Positions 12,144 to 23,023 of a stretch of 64,000 bases of DNA are shown in pieces. Source of the DNA: Ulota crispa (taxonomy: Eukaryota > Streptophyta > Bryopsida > Orthotrichales > Orthotrichaceae); contig OY987244.1 of assembly GCA_963920765.1 (NCBI GenBank), positions 11,038,501 through 11,102,500 of the forward strand. The letters are read 5' to 3'. Position 1 is the first letter of the stretch. Each line of letters begins with the position of its first letter. The notes under the pieces are model-generated. The model was not told where the DNA came from. It ran no database searches and worked only from the letters and a program-made list of their open reading frames with translations. The translations under genes and the position numbers were made by a program.

Positions 12144-12680
12144 GGCAATGACTAGGGGGACACTCTCTAGTTGCTACATGGACACCCCTATAGCCCAACC
12201 TACACTACAGGGAGACCATGGTCGAATCCACAAAAAGTTGACAAAAAAAAAGTGATCTAATCTACAATTACTATAGATTAGGTCACATTTTTAGTCAACT
12301 TTTTGTAGATTCAACCATGGTTTCCCAGTAGTGCTATTAAATTTGAGATTATTATTAAGTAAAATATGAAATAAAATCAAAAAAATATTTTAGTGCATAT
12401 TAGCATCTACAAGTGTTGCAAACATATAACAAATATGCCTCATTTGTGACATGGTCAAAGAGTTAAACTTATAAATGAAGGGAGCAATTGGTTAAACTCT
12501 TGACCATATCACAAATGAGACATATTTGTTATATGTTTGCAACACTTGTAGACACAAAAGTGCGCTAAAATATTTTTTTGATTTTATTTCATATTTTAGT
12601 GTAATAATAGTCTCAAACTTAATAAGTTGGGCTATAGGGTGTCCACTTAGCAACTACGGGGTGTCCCCCTAGTCATTCCC
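12144..12680. mobile_element. hAT-like MITE, copy 1, with nested CACTA MITE
   Basis: Long inverted arms: GGCAATGACTAGGGGGACAC on the left and GTGTCCCCCTAGTCATTCCC on the right. Most of the interior also pairs (for example about 12400-12460 with 12500-12555). Flanks TCAGTAAA and TCAATAAA form an 8 bp duplication with one mismatch, as for hAT. Its 537 bp minus the nested 131 bp CACTA MITE and its 3 bp duplication gives 403 bp, matching its relatives at 19942 (401 bp) and 34502 (403 bp). Confidence 0.75.
12203..12333. mobile_element. CACTA MITE nested in the hAT-like MITE
   Basis: 131 bp with ends CACTACAGGGAGACCATGG and the complement CCATGGTTTCCCAGTAGTG, flanked by the 3 bp duplication CTA (12200-12202, 12334-12336). 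The whole unit folds on itself. CACTA ends plus a 3 bp duplication define the superfamily. Confidence 0.8.
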
Positions 12681-12852
12681 TCAATAAAACACTTTTGGAG
12701 CCACAAATTTCTTTTAAGCTTACAACAAACAAGGTTTTTTTTGCTAGCGACATGTGGCCACCTCTGACAGATTTTGACAAATACCGTACCTTCCCTCCTG
12801 ATATAAACCAATTTCAAGAGGACAGCGCAACGCTGACAACAACTAAGAAATA

Positions 12853-13245
12853 CTCCCTCCATCCCAAAATGATCTTCATGTCGACCCTTATTTAGTGTCC
12901 CAAAATGATCTTCATGTCGACCCTTATTTAGTGTCCCAAAATGATCTTCTTGTTGGAGGTGGAAGGGAGCTAGCGACACTTGTACATAGTCCAAAAGTAT
13001 GGGCATGCTAACCAATCCCATACCATCAAGTGAGTGACCACCGGTGCTCTTCAAAAATGCCTCAAAAATCCAATTTTCAAGCATTTTGAAATCACACTTT
13101 TAAAAACTAATTTAAAACTCAAAATTTCAGACTAATGAGAGGACATCAAACTCTATTCATAGGTAAAAAATTGGAAAAAAAGTTCTTTATGAGCTTAATG
13201 TATAACATTTTGTGTAACAGGAAGATCATTTTGGGACGGAGGGAG
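12853..13245. mobile_element. Stowaway MITE just upstream of RFC3
   Basis: 393 bp with classic Stowaway ends CTCCCTCCATCCCAAAATGA and GGGACGGAGGGAG, flanked by TA at 12851-12852 and 13246-13247. A 36-37 bp unit (CCCAAAATGATCTTCATGTC...TTTAGTGT) is repeated in tandem at the left end. It ends 273 bp before the RFC3 start codon and so forms part of that promoter region. Confidence 0.9.
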
Positions 13246-13366
13246 TACAAATTAAACAGCCCTCAATAGAGCCAAACAAAAGCAGTCTCCAACTTAGAGA
13301 AAACCGATGAAATACATCCGCCAGTTTCATCCGGAATTTGTCCTCCTCTACCGTTCTGCCCAAGGC

Positions 13367-13375
13367 TTTCCCGCC
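13367..13375 (+). promoter_or_regulatory. E2F-type site TTTCCCGCC in the RFC3 promoter/leader
   Basis: TTTCCCGCC matches the E2F/DP consensus exactly and lies about 145 bp upstream of the RFC3 ATG. Plant DNA replication genes (PCNA, RFC, MCM) are known to be switched on at G1/S through such sites, so S-phase expression is likely. Confidence 0.65.
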
Positions 13376-13518
13376 CTTCAAGTCGAATTTTCAGGGCCAT
13401 CCTTCCGAGCAAAATCGAAAAAGCTCCGTCACCGTAGTTTCGATTTTTGCAAAGGCTTTCTTCTTCGTCTTCCGGTTATCGTTCCTTGGAAAGTCGAGGC
13501 ACCAACTCAACTGGCAAG

Positions 13519-16500
13519 ATGCTGTGGGTGGACAAGTACCGGCCACGGACCTTGGACAAGGTCATGGTGCACAAGGACGAAGCGACGAACCTCAAGAATT
13601 TGGTGAGTGTCGCTCGCATTGCGAGCTTTAGGTTTTTGGAAACAGAGGTTTTTGGAAACAGATTACCGAGTGTGAGTTGGTGTGCGTTGGTTGACGGTTT
13701 GTGACTTTGTTCGGGTGTCGTGTTTGGGAGTGCAGATAGCGCAGGGCGATTGTCCGCATCTTCTATTCTATGGACCTTCCGGGGCTGGCAAGAAGACTCT
13801 CATCATGGCATTGCTTCGGGAAATGTTCGGACCGAGCGCTGAGAAGGTGGCGAATTCGGAAAAAACCGAACACTTCATTGTCGTACCATTTTAGATTTGT
13901 CTCCTGTCAAGGTTTAGGGTTTTGCTATAGATTTTGGTTGACACCATAAACCAACAAACATTTGGCCACAAAATGCTAAATAGTGGTTGAGTTTAGGTGA
14001 TATCAACATATTTTTGGCAAATGATAATTCAAATCCGTCTTCGAAGAGTGTCAACTTATTGAGGGGTTTATATTTATAAGGAATTTCAACTTATTGAAGG
14101 ATATTACTACATAAAATAACAAAGACCTGAAAACCATATGAGCTATTCATAACACCACTCAATAAGTTGAAACAATAAGTAGGGAGATCTTAGGAAAAAG
14201 GCTACAGCCAAAATTATGTTAATAGCACCTAAAGTTGACCACTATTTTGCATTTTGTGGCCAAATGTTTGTTGATTTATGGTGTCTTGCACTATATGATG
14301 TTTTTTTATTCTGAAAGCGTGATTGTGATTGCAGGTGAAAGTGGAAAACAAGCCCTGGAAAGTTGAGGTACTTAATTGATGATGCTTGAGAGTGCGAGGC
14401 TTTTCTTAGACATTTGTTGTGTTTCTGGAACTGCAACGCCATTCGTTAATCGGATGTCTTGAAACCCTAGAAGCCTCATGTTGATTTTAGCAATTCTGAG
14501 TTAGGTCATGTGGAGCACTTCTTTTTATCCGAATGCGTGTTTTTTTTTGGATCAACACATGCAGTGTTGTCCATTGATTCTAGGGAAAATATCAATAGTG
14601 CCCCTTAATTCTTTCAAAATATCAAATGTACCCCTATATTATTTGAAATATCAAAAATACCCCTGGTTTTGTGTCTAAATATCAATTATACCCCTAGTTA
14701 TTTTTGAAAACATGTAATACCCTTAGTTTTCTTGTGCCTCTATAGTGCAATTTTTTGTAAATATTTGGATGACAATGGAAATTACAAAAAGTAGATGCAA
14801 GTTGAATGTAATTCAAATCTTGGAGGCAAGCTCTTCTAGCTTTATATGGGGTTTTTGCATTTAAGTTTATTGTAGCCAAAGCCATTGCATTGACTGAACA
14901 ACATGCTTTTTTTTTCGTCAATGTATTTGGTGCAAATGTGACTTACAAAAATTTCAACAAAGAGACACAAGAAAACCAAGGGTAATAGATGTTTCAAAGA
15001 TAACTGGGGGTATAATCGATATTTAGACACAAAACCAAGGGTATTTTTGATATTTCAAATAATATAGGGGTATATTTGATATTTTGAAAGAATCGAGGGG
15101 CATTTTTGATATTTTCCATGGATTCTATGTGATACGGTGAAATTTTCATTTTGAACAGTGGCTGATTAAGTGTTGTCCATGGACGTGTCCGATTTCAGGC
15201 TGGAACGAGGAAGATCGAGGTAGAGCTGACAACTGTGTCAAGTAATCACCATGTGGAGCTCAATCCAAGTGATGCAGGGTTTCAGGACCGTTATGTGGTA
15301 CAAGAGATCATTAAAGAGATGGCTAAGAACCGACCTCTCGATGTAGCAGGCAACAGAGGCTTCAAAGGTACGATTTTTCTTCACACATCACACATGAATA
15401 TGGAATGCAAATGAGTATATATTATGAAATTCCTGAAGTCGTAATGCACAGGTGCTCTCTACAAGTGTCCTCATCTATAATTTATAGCGTTTTGTGCATT
15501 GAAATTTCAACTATCACTCATTGTGGAGTAACGCTCGACCGATACTGGTAGAGCAGCGATAATTTCTAAGCATCCTATTTTGTTGTAGAGCTCTGCAAAT
15601 AAATTATTTTTACAGTGATAACAACAACTTGGATCTCAGGAAAATGATCTGTTTCTCAGAACCTCCTCGTTATTGAATAGTTATTGGATAGTCACTGGAT
15701 ATGGAGTGCATATTTGGTACATCTTTTCGGATTACACCGTGAGTAAGGGATGCTTTTGATTATTTGAGATTCATATTATTGGGGGTTGCTGGTCGTCAGT
15801 GTTAGTTCTGAATGAGGTGGATAAACTCTCCAAGGAGGCACAACATTCGTTGCGACGGACGATGGAGAAGTACAGTGCTGCATGCCGGCTCATTTTATGT
15901 TGCAACAGCGCCTCAAAGGTCATCGAGGCAGTGCGGTCACGGTGTCTCAACGTGCGGATCAATGCTCCCTCCAGAGATGATGTGAGCCTGCCTGCTGGTT
16001 ACCTGATTTAAGCACTCAAATGCCTCAATTTTTGTTGCCTTTTTGTTTTTCCTTTCCTGTGTAGATAATCTAAATTGGTATCGAACTGACTGTTTTGTGG
16101 CACTTGGCAGATTGTCGATGTGCTTATGTTTGTAGCGAAAAAGGAGAACTTGGTACTTCCTCCTGAGTTGGGGGGTCGCATAGCTCACCATTCCAATCGA
16201 AATCTGAGGCGATCCATTTTGTGCTTAGAAGCTTGCAAAGCCAAGCAGTAAGCATCCTTATCAAAGTCTGTTTTTGCGTGCCCTATATCCTAGCTCAAAG
16301 CATAGTTTGTGACATAGTCCGTAGGATGAGGGATTTGAATGTTATGTTTCAAACTTCCAGGTACTCACAATTTCAAGTCTTATCTTTAGAAGAAATTTCG
16401 TAATCATCTAACCTCGAAGACTCACAGTTCCTTGTAAATACTGTTTCACAACCCCTGGAGAACTTTGGGTTTGCATGATGAAAAATAGTACTCCATGACA

Positions 16501-17645
16501 AATAGTTCATTGTCGGCACATACTTTCAATCTTGATAATAGTGTATGACTTTTTGACACTTGGATGACCAACTTTTTTGGCAACGGAAAGGACGTCCAGG
16601 GTCAAATTTGCAAAGTTTTCTTCTAATGGATTCCTGTTGGTTTGCTCTACAGGTATCCATTCACAGCTGATCAAGAGGTGCAAACAACCGACTGGGAACA
16701 GTTTATCGTAGGACTTGCAAATGATATTATCGCTGAACAAAGCCCCAAAAAGTACGTATCGAATTGGTGCTTGTTGCTTTCTTTTCTATTGTTTGCACTA
16801 AATTTCTCTGCTTACATTCTTTGTACTACTGTGGCTGTCCTGTCCACTCTTCTTCGTAAGGGACAGACTTGTTAAAGTTTTCTGGTCCATGGTAACTTTT
16901 TGAAGGAAAATGTGTCAAGAGATTTTTTGAAAAAAACACGGTATTTCTTTGACCGTTAGAATATGCTCAGGTTTTGTAATCTGCAATTAATAGAATATGC
17001 TCGTGTAGGCTGTTTCAGGTAAGGGAGAAACTTTATGAGCTACTTGTAAACTGTATTCCTCCGGAAGTCATTCTCAAGGTGAGTGTTTGTACCTTTTTTA
17101 AACTCCATCTCATATAGTATTCTTTGCAATTCAACAGCTAGCGTTTTATTACTTTTTATCATAAATATATGATTTTTGTTCTAATTGCTGCTTGCAGAGA
17201 TTGTTGGATGAGTTGATGAAGAAGCTGGATTCTGAGCTGAAACATGAAGTCTGCCACTGGGCTGCCTTCTACGTAAGTTAGTTTTCCTCTCTTTTGCAAG
17301 TTTTGTCTCCAGCTATTGTCTTTCTTCATGTCTTTATTACAGAATGAACTGTTGTTGTGAGTGCAACTGCTCATGATCCTGGCGTTACAATTATTTTTGT
17401 TAATGCAGGAGCATCGGATGCAACAGGGGCAAAAGGCCATTTTCCATTTGGAAGGTAATGTTTTGTTGCCTTAATGAGACTTTGGATACATCCTGTTTTA
17501 ATTATATATTTGTTATTCGAGTCATGTGGAACCTTTGCCCGTCCTTTGGTTTAGTAACGATTTCTCTTATGTTTGTTTGTGTACAGCGTTCGTTGCAAAA
17601 TTCATGAGTATTTACAAGAAGTTTCTTATCAACACCTTTGGATGA
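13519..17645 (+). CDS. RFC3: Replication factor C subunit 3 (38 kDa clamp-loader subunit)
   Basis: AAA+ subunit of the RFC complex, which loads the PCNA sliding clamp at primer ends in the nucleus. Eleven exons: 13519-13602, 13736-13846, 14335-14367, 15199-15367, 15800-15981, 16111-16247, 16653-16751, 17009-17078, 17198-17272, 17409-17454, 17587-17645. All junctions are GT-AG and the exons sum to 1065 nt, 354 aa, the usual family length. Visible motifs: N-terminal LWVDKYRP, Walker A GPSGAGKKT (res. 41-49), Walker B-like VLNEVD (135-140), sensor-1 region CCNSASK, arginine finger motif SRC (179-181), and the C-terminal collar ending FLINTFG. The start is the first ATG and begins MLWVDKYRP exactly as in relatives. 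MITEs occupy introns 2 and 3. The gene is intact. Confidence 0.97.
13940..14285. mobile_element. Foldback MITE in RFC3 intron 2
   Basis: 346 bp with arms of about 60 bp: GACACCATAAACCAACAAAC then ATTTGGCCACAAAATGC on the left, complemented on the right (GCATTTTGTGGCCAAATG then TTTATGGTGTC). The interior word ACAAAGACCTGAAAACCATA and the AGATCTTAGGA region recur at 31335-31760, so that is a second, partial copy. Confidence 0.7.
14582..15117. mobile_element. Mutator-like foldback MITE, copy 1 (RFC3 intron 3)
   Basis: 536 bp starting AGGGAAAATATC and ending GATATTTTCC, with long arms built of TACCCCT-type words complemented on the other side. It is flanked by ATTGATTCT / ATGGATTCT (9 bp, one mismatch). 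The same end structure and 9 bp duplication are seen at 31408 and 33449, supporting a Mutator-like origin. Confidence 0.75.
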
Positions 17646-17791
17646 TGAGAGAGAGATTTGTGTTACATTGAACCTCATGTATGTGTTGATGCGAATTCTC
17701 GCAATTGTAAAGTAGGTTTATTGAAATGATGACGACTTTAGCATTCGATTTGAGGGGCTTCAATGAAAATCAATGTTGAATGCTTCAAATC

Positions 17792-17797
17792 AAAAAA
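17792..17797 (-). terminator. RNA polymerase III terminator of tRNA-Glu
   Basis: A run of six T on the minus strand, about 30 nt past the tRNA 3' end. A further T4 tract at 17801-17804 lies between. Confidence 0.6.
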
Positions 17798-17827
17798 GAG
17801 AAAAGTGTAGTCTGTTAACTCGGGAGC

Positions 17828-17900
17828 TTCCGTTGCCGGGACTCGAACCCGGGTCGCTCGGGTGAGAGCCGAGTATCCTAACCATCTAGACTACAACGGA
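17828..17900 (-). tRNA. tRNA-Glu (anticodon CTC)
   Basis: 73 nt cloverleaf: acceptor TCCGTTG pairs with CAACGGA plus discriminator A; anticodon stem CTCGG/CCGAG with loop CTCTCAC (anticodon CTC); T arm CCGGG-TTCGAGT-CCCGG. The internal promoter is present as A box TAGTCTAGATGG (17882-17893) and B box GGTTCGAGTCC (17839-17849). No intron. It points toward the RFC3 3' end, 182 bp from the RFC3 stop. Confidence 0.97.
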
Positions 17901-17901
17901 A

Positions 17902-18425
17902 TGTGATTGGGTCTGGACACATTCCGAGTTTTATCAGATTGGAAATTTTAGTCAAACACATGATGAGGATGTCCATTGTGAAGCAGTTTTTTAAAAAGTG
18001 ACTTTCTTTCGCCGAGGCATCTTCAAAATACCCAGTTTCATTGAAAACGAAGGAATTCCTTGGATTTTTCTTTTTTGAAGGGTTTGGTGGTTTACCAGTA
18101 TATGTATTAAATATAGACTTTCAAGAGCTAATATGAGATGTTAAAACACTGTAAACTCGACTGTAAAGTGAGGTTTGGGTTTTGTTTAGTCATACATTTA
18201 CAATTATGGTTATCAAGAAAATTTGTTCAAACATAGACCACCTTGGATTTTGATAAAATCTGATCTATCCTCCTTGCCTTGAATTCGTTGTGGTTTAGGA
18301 TTCAATTTGTGTTCCATTGAATTTTTCTACAAACCCATATTTGCATGAAACAGCTCTACAAGTGACTCCATTTTTTTGAAATTATCTCGATTTGATTGAA
18401 ATTCACAGCAAGTTAGGTACACCTC
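17902..18425. other. Intergenic DNA, nothing recognised
   Basis: AT-rich DNA upstream of the tRNA gene with no coding frame of interest. Confidence 0.5.
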
Positions 18426-18593
18426 AATCCGCTCATGCACGTAATGGTGCTCAATTGTACGACGTGTGGGTATTCTACACCGCATACCGTATTTTTAGGT
18501 TCTAAAAATAAGATGTCTATGGCTTACCAAGATTTGCGGTGTAGAATACCCATATGTCGTACATTTGAGCCCCATTAGGTGCATGGGCGGATG
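18426..18593. repeat. Long imperfect hairpin (foldback, about 168 bp)
   Basis: Arms of about 65 nt: AATCCGCTCATGCAC, TACGAC, GGGTATTCTACACCGCA on the left, and their complements TGCGGTGTAGAATACCC, GTCGTACA and GCATGGGCGGAT on the right, separated by about 40 nt. Weaker pairing continues outward. It could be a small MITE or a hairpin RNA precursor. No target duplication was found. Confidence 0.65.
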
Positions 18594-19400
18594 GGTTCCA
18601 TTCCAACTGAGATTACAGGTTGTCATATGAGTTTCTACTGTATATTCCCACTTATCCCTTTGAGCACACAAACGCAATTTCTGGAGTTCTTTGACAAATC
18701 TCCTTGCATTCTTCAAGTGAAATGTGAATAGTGAAAAAGTTAGGTCATGTTTCAATTAACGTTGTTACAATTGATGAAATTTTAAAATATAAATTAACCT
18801 GGAGTCTGAAAATCAAATAAGAAAATTTCTTCTCTTTGGTAAAGAGTCATGTCAATCAAGCATGCGCACCCAAAAAACTGATATTTTGTAGAGAGGTATG
18901 ACTTGCTTCGACGTATGTTAGATTTTATATCAAAATTCTCAAAATTTCAAACTTATGCAAACCCTCAAAGTAATCCATTACTATTTTTAAGATGGCCAAA
19001 AACTTGAAAGAGCTAGTGGGGGCAAGTTTTGGACCATGATTTGGAATCTCAAGCCTTCCTTCCCAATTGGAAAACTCGATGGTCCAAAGAATTGTATAAC
19101 CAGCCATAAAATGGTCTATAAAGAGCAATCCCAATTGGGTTGGTATGAGGCTCGGCCAATGGCTATACAAGGGTGGATTGTAGGTAGTAACTAAAAAGTT
19201 GTTCTAGTTTTATTGTTTTGGCTGCCGTTATCAATATGGTCTTTTTTAACTCTTGCTCTAATCCAATATCGGTTCGGTACTTTGTGGCATTCTTCAAATT
19301 TTGGAATGTTCCATTTCATGCCTTAGATTCTGTAATCATGGATTTTACAATTGATACTTTTCAACATTGCAAGGGTGATAGTTTCTCAAGTGATGAGGGT

Positions 19401-19644
19401 AACGTCATATTTGTTAAATCGGGAAAAGAATGCATTTTGGGACTTTTGAATTTTGCATTTTTGAGAGTATTTTGGTGACTTAGAAAGAATTTTATGAAGA
19501 TTTCTTCAAGGTCTTGCATCAATGATATAGGATCTTGAAGGAATCATCATAAAATTCATTCTAGATCACCAAAATACTCTCAAAAATGCGACATTCAAAA
19601 TTCCTCAAATGTATTCCTTTTCCCAATTTAACAAATATGGTGTT
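19401..19644. mobile_element. AACACCATATT-family MITE, copy 3
   Basis: 244 bp, AACGTCATATTTGTTAAAT at the left and the complement TTTAACAAATATGGTGTT at the right. The interior is itself palindromic (CTCAAAAATGC words on both sides). Confidence 0.7.
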
Positions 19645-19941
19645 CAGTGGCAAGGGTTTTGGAAGGACTAAGAGCCACTAGTCCATAGTTTATTCAAATT
19701 TCATTCCATTTGTTCTTTTCTTGCACAAAAAGCTTATAAGTTTTTGAAAAGAAACTATATACTTGAAATTATTTGTAGCAGCACCACATTGGAGCACTTT
19801 GATTGCATAAAGACGTAGTGATATCAAATAACCCAACAATGACTAGATGACCGGTCTCATATGCAAATAGTAATTAAGGCTGCCCTCATAGTTATAGAAA
19901 AGACCTATATAAAAACTTATTAAAGAACTACAATAATACAA

Positions 19942-20342
19942 GGGAATTACTACCGCAATGCCCCAAATTGTTAAGGGGACACCCCCTATGAGCATGAAAT
20001 GTGATTTTTAATGCTGATTTTTTTTATTTGGATCAAAACATTTGTTTCACCTTTACCATTCTAAAGCTATATTTAAAAAAAAAAAGGTGTGCTTAAACTT
20101 GAAACTAATAGTTTAGGACTTTTGAGTTATTTAAAACAAAAATACATCAAAAATTAGTATTGGTGCAATAATATTTCAACAAAAATTTGTAGTTTTCATG
20201 TTTTCTTTCAAGGAGGTGGCAATGCCTAATTGATTGAACAATGGACCACTTGAATAAATCAAAAAATAGCACTAGATTATCAAACTTCATGTCCACATGG
20301 GGTGTCTTGTCAGCAATTTAGGGTGTCACAATAGTAATTCCC
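19942..20342. mobile_element. hAT-like MITE, copy 2
   Basis: 401 bp, ends GGGAATTACTACCGC and TAGTAATTCCC (inverted), followed by the subterminal ACACCC...GACACCC pattern shared with copies at 12144 and 34502. Flanks TAATACAA / TAAAACAA form an 8 bp duplication with one mismatch. The interior is nearly the same as at 34502-34904. Confidence 0.75.
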
Positions 20343-22084
20343 TAAAACAATGTAAACACTTTTAAAACTAAAGGGACCTCCTAGCCCTTGAAAAGGACAC
20401 GCTATGTATGGTTTGGCAAGCTTGTGGTTTGGGAGGTTGCGCAAAAAAAGATGGAAACTTCCGCCATTGCTTTTGTTGCAAGGTTTGCAAATGCCAAGTT
20501 GCACAATGGCCTTTTGAATTTTTTCTTGAATTAGATGATTCCAAGTTAGCTAATTGCAAAACACCCAACAACATCTCTTTACAAGAATCTACTCTACAAA
20601 GCCATACTACAAATTATATGTGTTGCATTCTATTATTTTGCAAATAAAAAAAGGTGATAAGTTAGCATTAGCCAAGCGCATTCAAGAATATGTAGGCTTG
20701 ATAGTTGGTGCAACAATGTTACTTTTTCCATGTGCTTGGAGCATATTTTTCCCTTAGTGCATGAATAGTGGGGAGCTTGCAAAGCTAGGTTGTGTCATTC
20801 AGGCCACATTCAATGCTATTTGGTATGGAAAATCTTATGAAAAGAACTCATGAAAATTATTGAAAAATGAACTGTAAAAAACTTATAAGAAGCATAGTCA
20901 AAAGACTTATAAAAACTAAAAAACCTATACAATTAATACCAAAAGACAATAAAAATCTACCTAAAGATCAATCAATGCAATTATGTAAATATCAACAAAG
21001 GAAAATGAGGCCCTCAATAGGTGTAATGCATGGCCATGTTGAAAGACATGCAAATCTATTCATTTGCTATAAGCTGCTCCTTTGTATGAACAAAAGTTGA
21101 GAATAACCCACATACAAGTAAAAACTCCTTTTAGATAGGTGTTTTTCTTTTGGTACTATCTTACGTATGCCAGTGACTTGACTTGACATGTTTAATGATT
21201 GTACAATTATTGTACACATTTTAAAGTTTTAATATGGACCTCATACACAAATAAAATTAAATCAAAACCTACTATTGCCTTGTGTCCTTCACATGTCTAA
21301 TCATTGTTGTGTTAAAATATGTGTTTGGTCATTGACATGCTTACAATATCCTAGAGGGAACAATTATTTAACAATTCAATTTATACTACAAAAAAGTAGC
21401 AATGGCTATTCAACAATTAAAAACTTTTTTCACTATTCTATGAAAATATAAAGTATTGTACAAAGATTGCAAAAATTGTATCAAAACACAGAAATTTGAG
21501 GTATGAGTTAAAGTACAAAAGTTGAAAAGAAATGCAAATGTAAATAACAAGCAAACTACGTTGCATGCATATTTTGATATTCAAACAAAGCAAAGATTGA
21601 GTTCAAAATTGAGCTTCATATCTTGTACAAGATGGCAAGTTTGCTTGCTAATTGATAACCCTCACATCTCTCACTTTATTGACTAAAACTAAATGAATCA
21701 AAGTTTTATATGCAAATAGAAATCTGAATCCAATTGGACCATTGAAAAGCTTAGTACTAAAGATTATTTAGCTACTCAATTTCTAGTTTTCTAAATAAAA
21801 TCTCTTGTTTTGTTCAAATCTAAGGTTGGAAGTATTGAGAAAATTGATTGCCTACTATAAATGTATTGCCCACTACAAGTGTATTTTATACACTTCTAAA
21901 ATTGAAAGTTTCTAAAATCGAAAGTTTGTAGAAATGTTTGAAACTCAAAATCAACTCAATGGACTGATATTAGAGTTTCACATATTGGTTATGCTAAAAA
22001 TGTAGTTTTTCTTGTGAATGGTAAGGATTTTTTTAAACTAGTGCAAGAATTTGAAGAGTGCAAGACCTCTTTACAATATTTTCA
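20343..22084. other. AT-rich intergenic DNA, no gene seen
   Basis: Overlapping short frames near 20370-20760 lack any recognisable domain and compete on both strands. No RNA genes or paired transposon ends seen. Confidence 0.45.
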
Positions 22085-22088
22085 TTAA

Positions 22089-23019
22089 CCCCTAAAGGAC
22101 CAAGCCCTTTTTCTAGTGAAAGTTACTAAAAACTGCCACTTTTGGGGGAATGAGTACAAAGGTAGGAATTTTTTTTTTTTGGAAATTCAATTGTACGATC
22201 TTGCCCTAGACTATGGGAGGTACTTGTGGACAAAAAATCGGCTCATTCTAGATGTAGAGGAGTAAGATATTGACTTTTGAAGTGAAAAAAAAAGTTTTTT
22301 TCCCTGCTCCCCAAAAATTTCAGAAGCCTTTGATTGCCTCTAAATCAAAAAAATTGCTCTACGCAAATTGAGGTTTATTTTTTCCATGTAGAAGACCAAG
22401 TTAGGTAAGTGTGGGACAATGTTCAAATGAATTGGAGGTGTGAATCATACTTTGTAAAATCCTACAATGCCGTAAGGCCATAAAATTTGCATATACACTT
22501 GGCAAAATTGGAGGATTTATGTAACATTGAGAAATGTGAATGACTTTGATCCACATGGTGAAAATCAAAGAATCTTAGTCTACTACAACAAGGAAAATCA
22601 AAATCAAAAAACAAAAAAACAAAGAGCACAAAAAAGTAAAGCACCAAAGGCAAAAGGAATGGAGGTATGGGAGTTTTGTACCTGCCCGCAAACAAAAAAT
22701 TTTCACTCATAAATTGAAATTGAATGATTCAAAGCTCCCCACATATATATAAATCTAAAGAACCAATTTCAGATTTTTATTTTGAAAAAAATTCTATTTT
22801 TAGAAAAGTTTTTGGCTGCCCAATCTCCCTTGTTTTTCAAAAATTCATGCATAACTTCTTCAATAAATGTTGGAATGAAGAAACAATTTGATGCCCACGT
22901 AGGTTTTTGAATTCCTCATCTTCCGTAAAAGTTTCAAAAAATTATACAAAGTAGTTTAGTTGTAAGTACATGCCCAAAATCCCAACTGTCCTTTGAGGGG
23001 ACAGTTGGTCCTTTAGGGG
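22089..23019. mobile_element. TTAA-flanked (piggyBac-type) non-autonomous element B
   Basis: 931 bp. It starts CCCCTAAAGGACCAAG after TTAA (22085-22088) and ends with TTGGTCCTTTAGGGG before TTAA (23020-23023): a 15 bp perfect inverted terminus with a perfect TTAA duplication. A second inner hairpin (CTGTCCTTTGAGGGGACAG) lies next to the right end. The segment 22680-22830 is clearly homologous to 62710-62870 in element C. No transposase frame is present. Confidence 0.8.
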
Positions 23020-23023
23020 TTAA

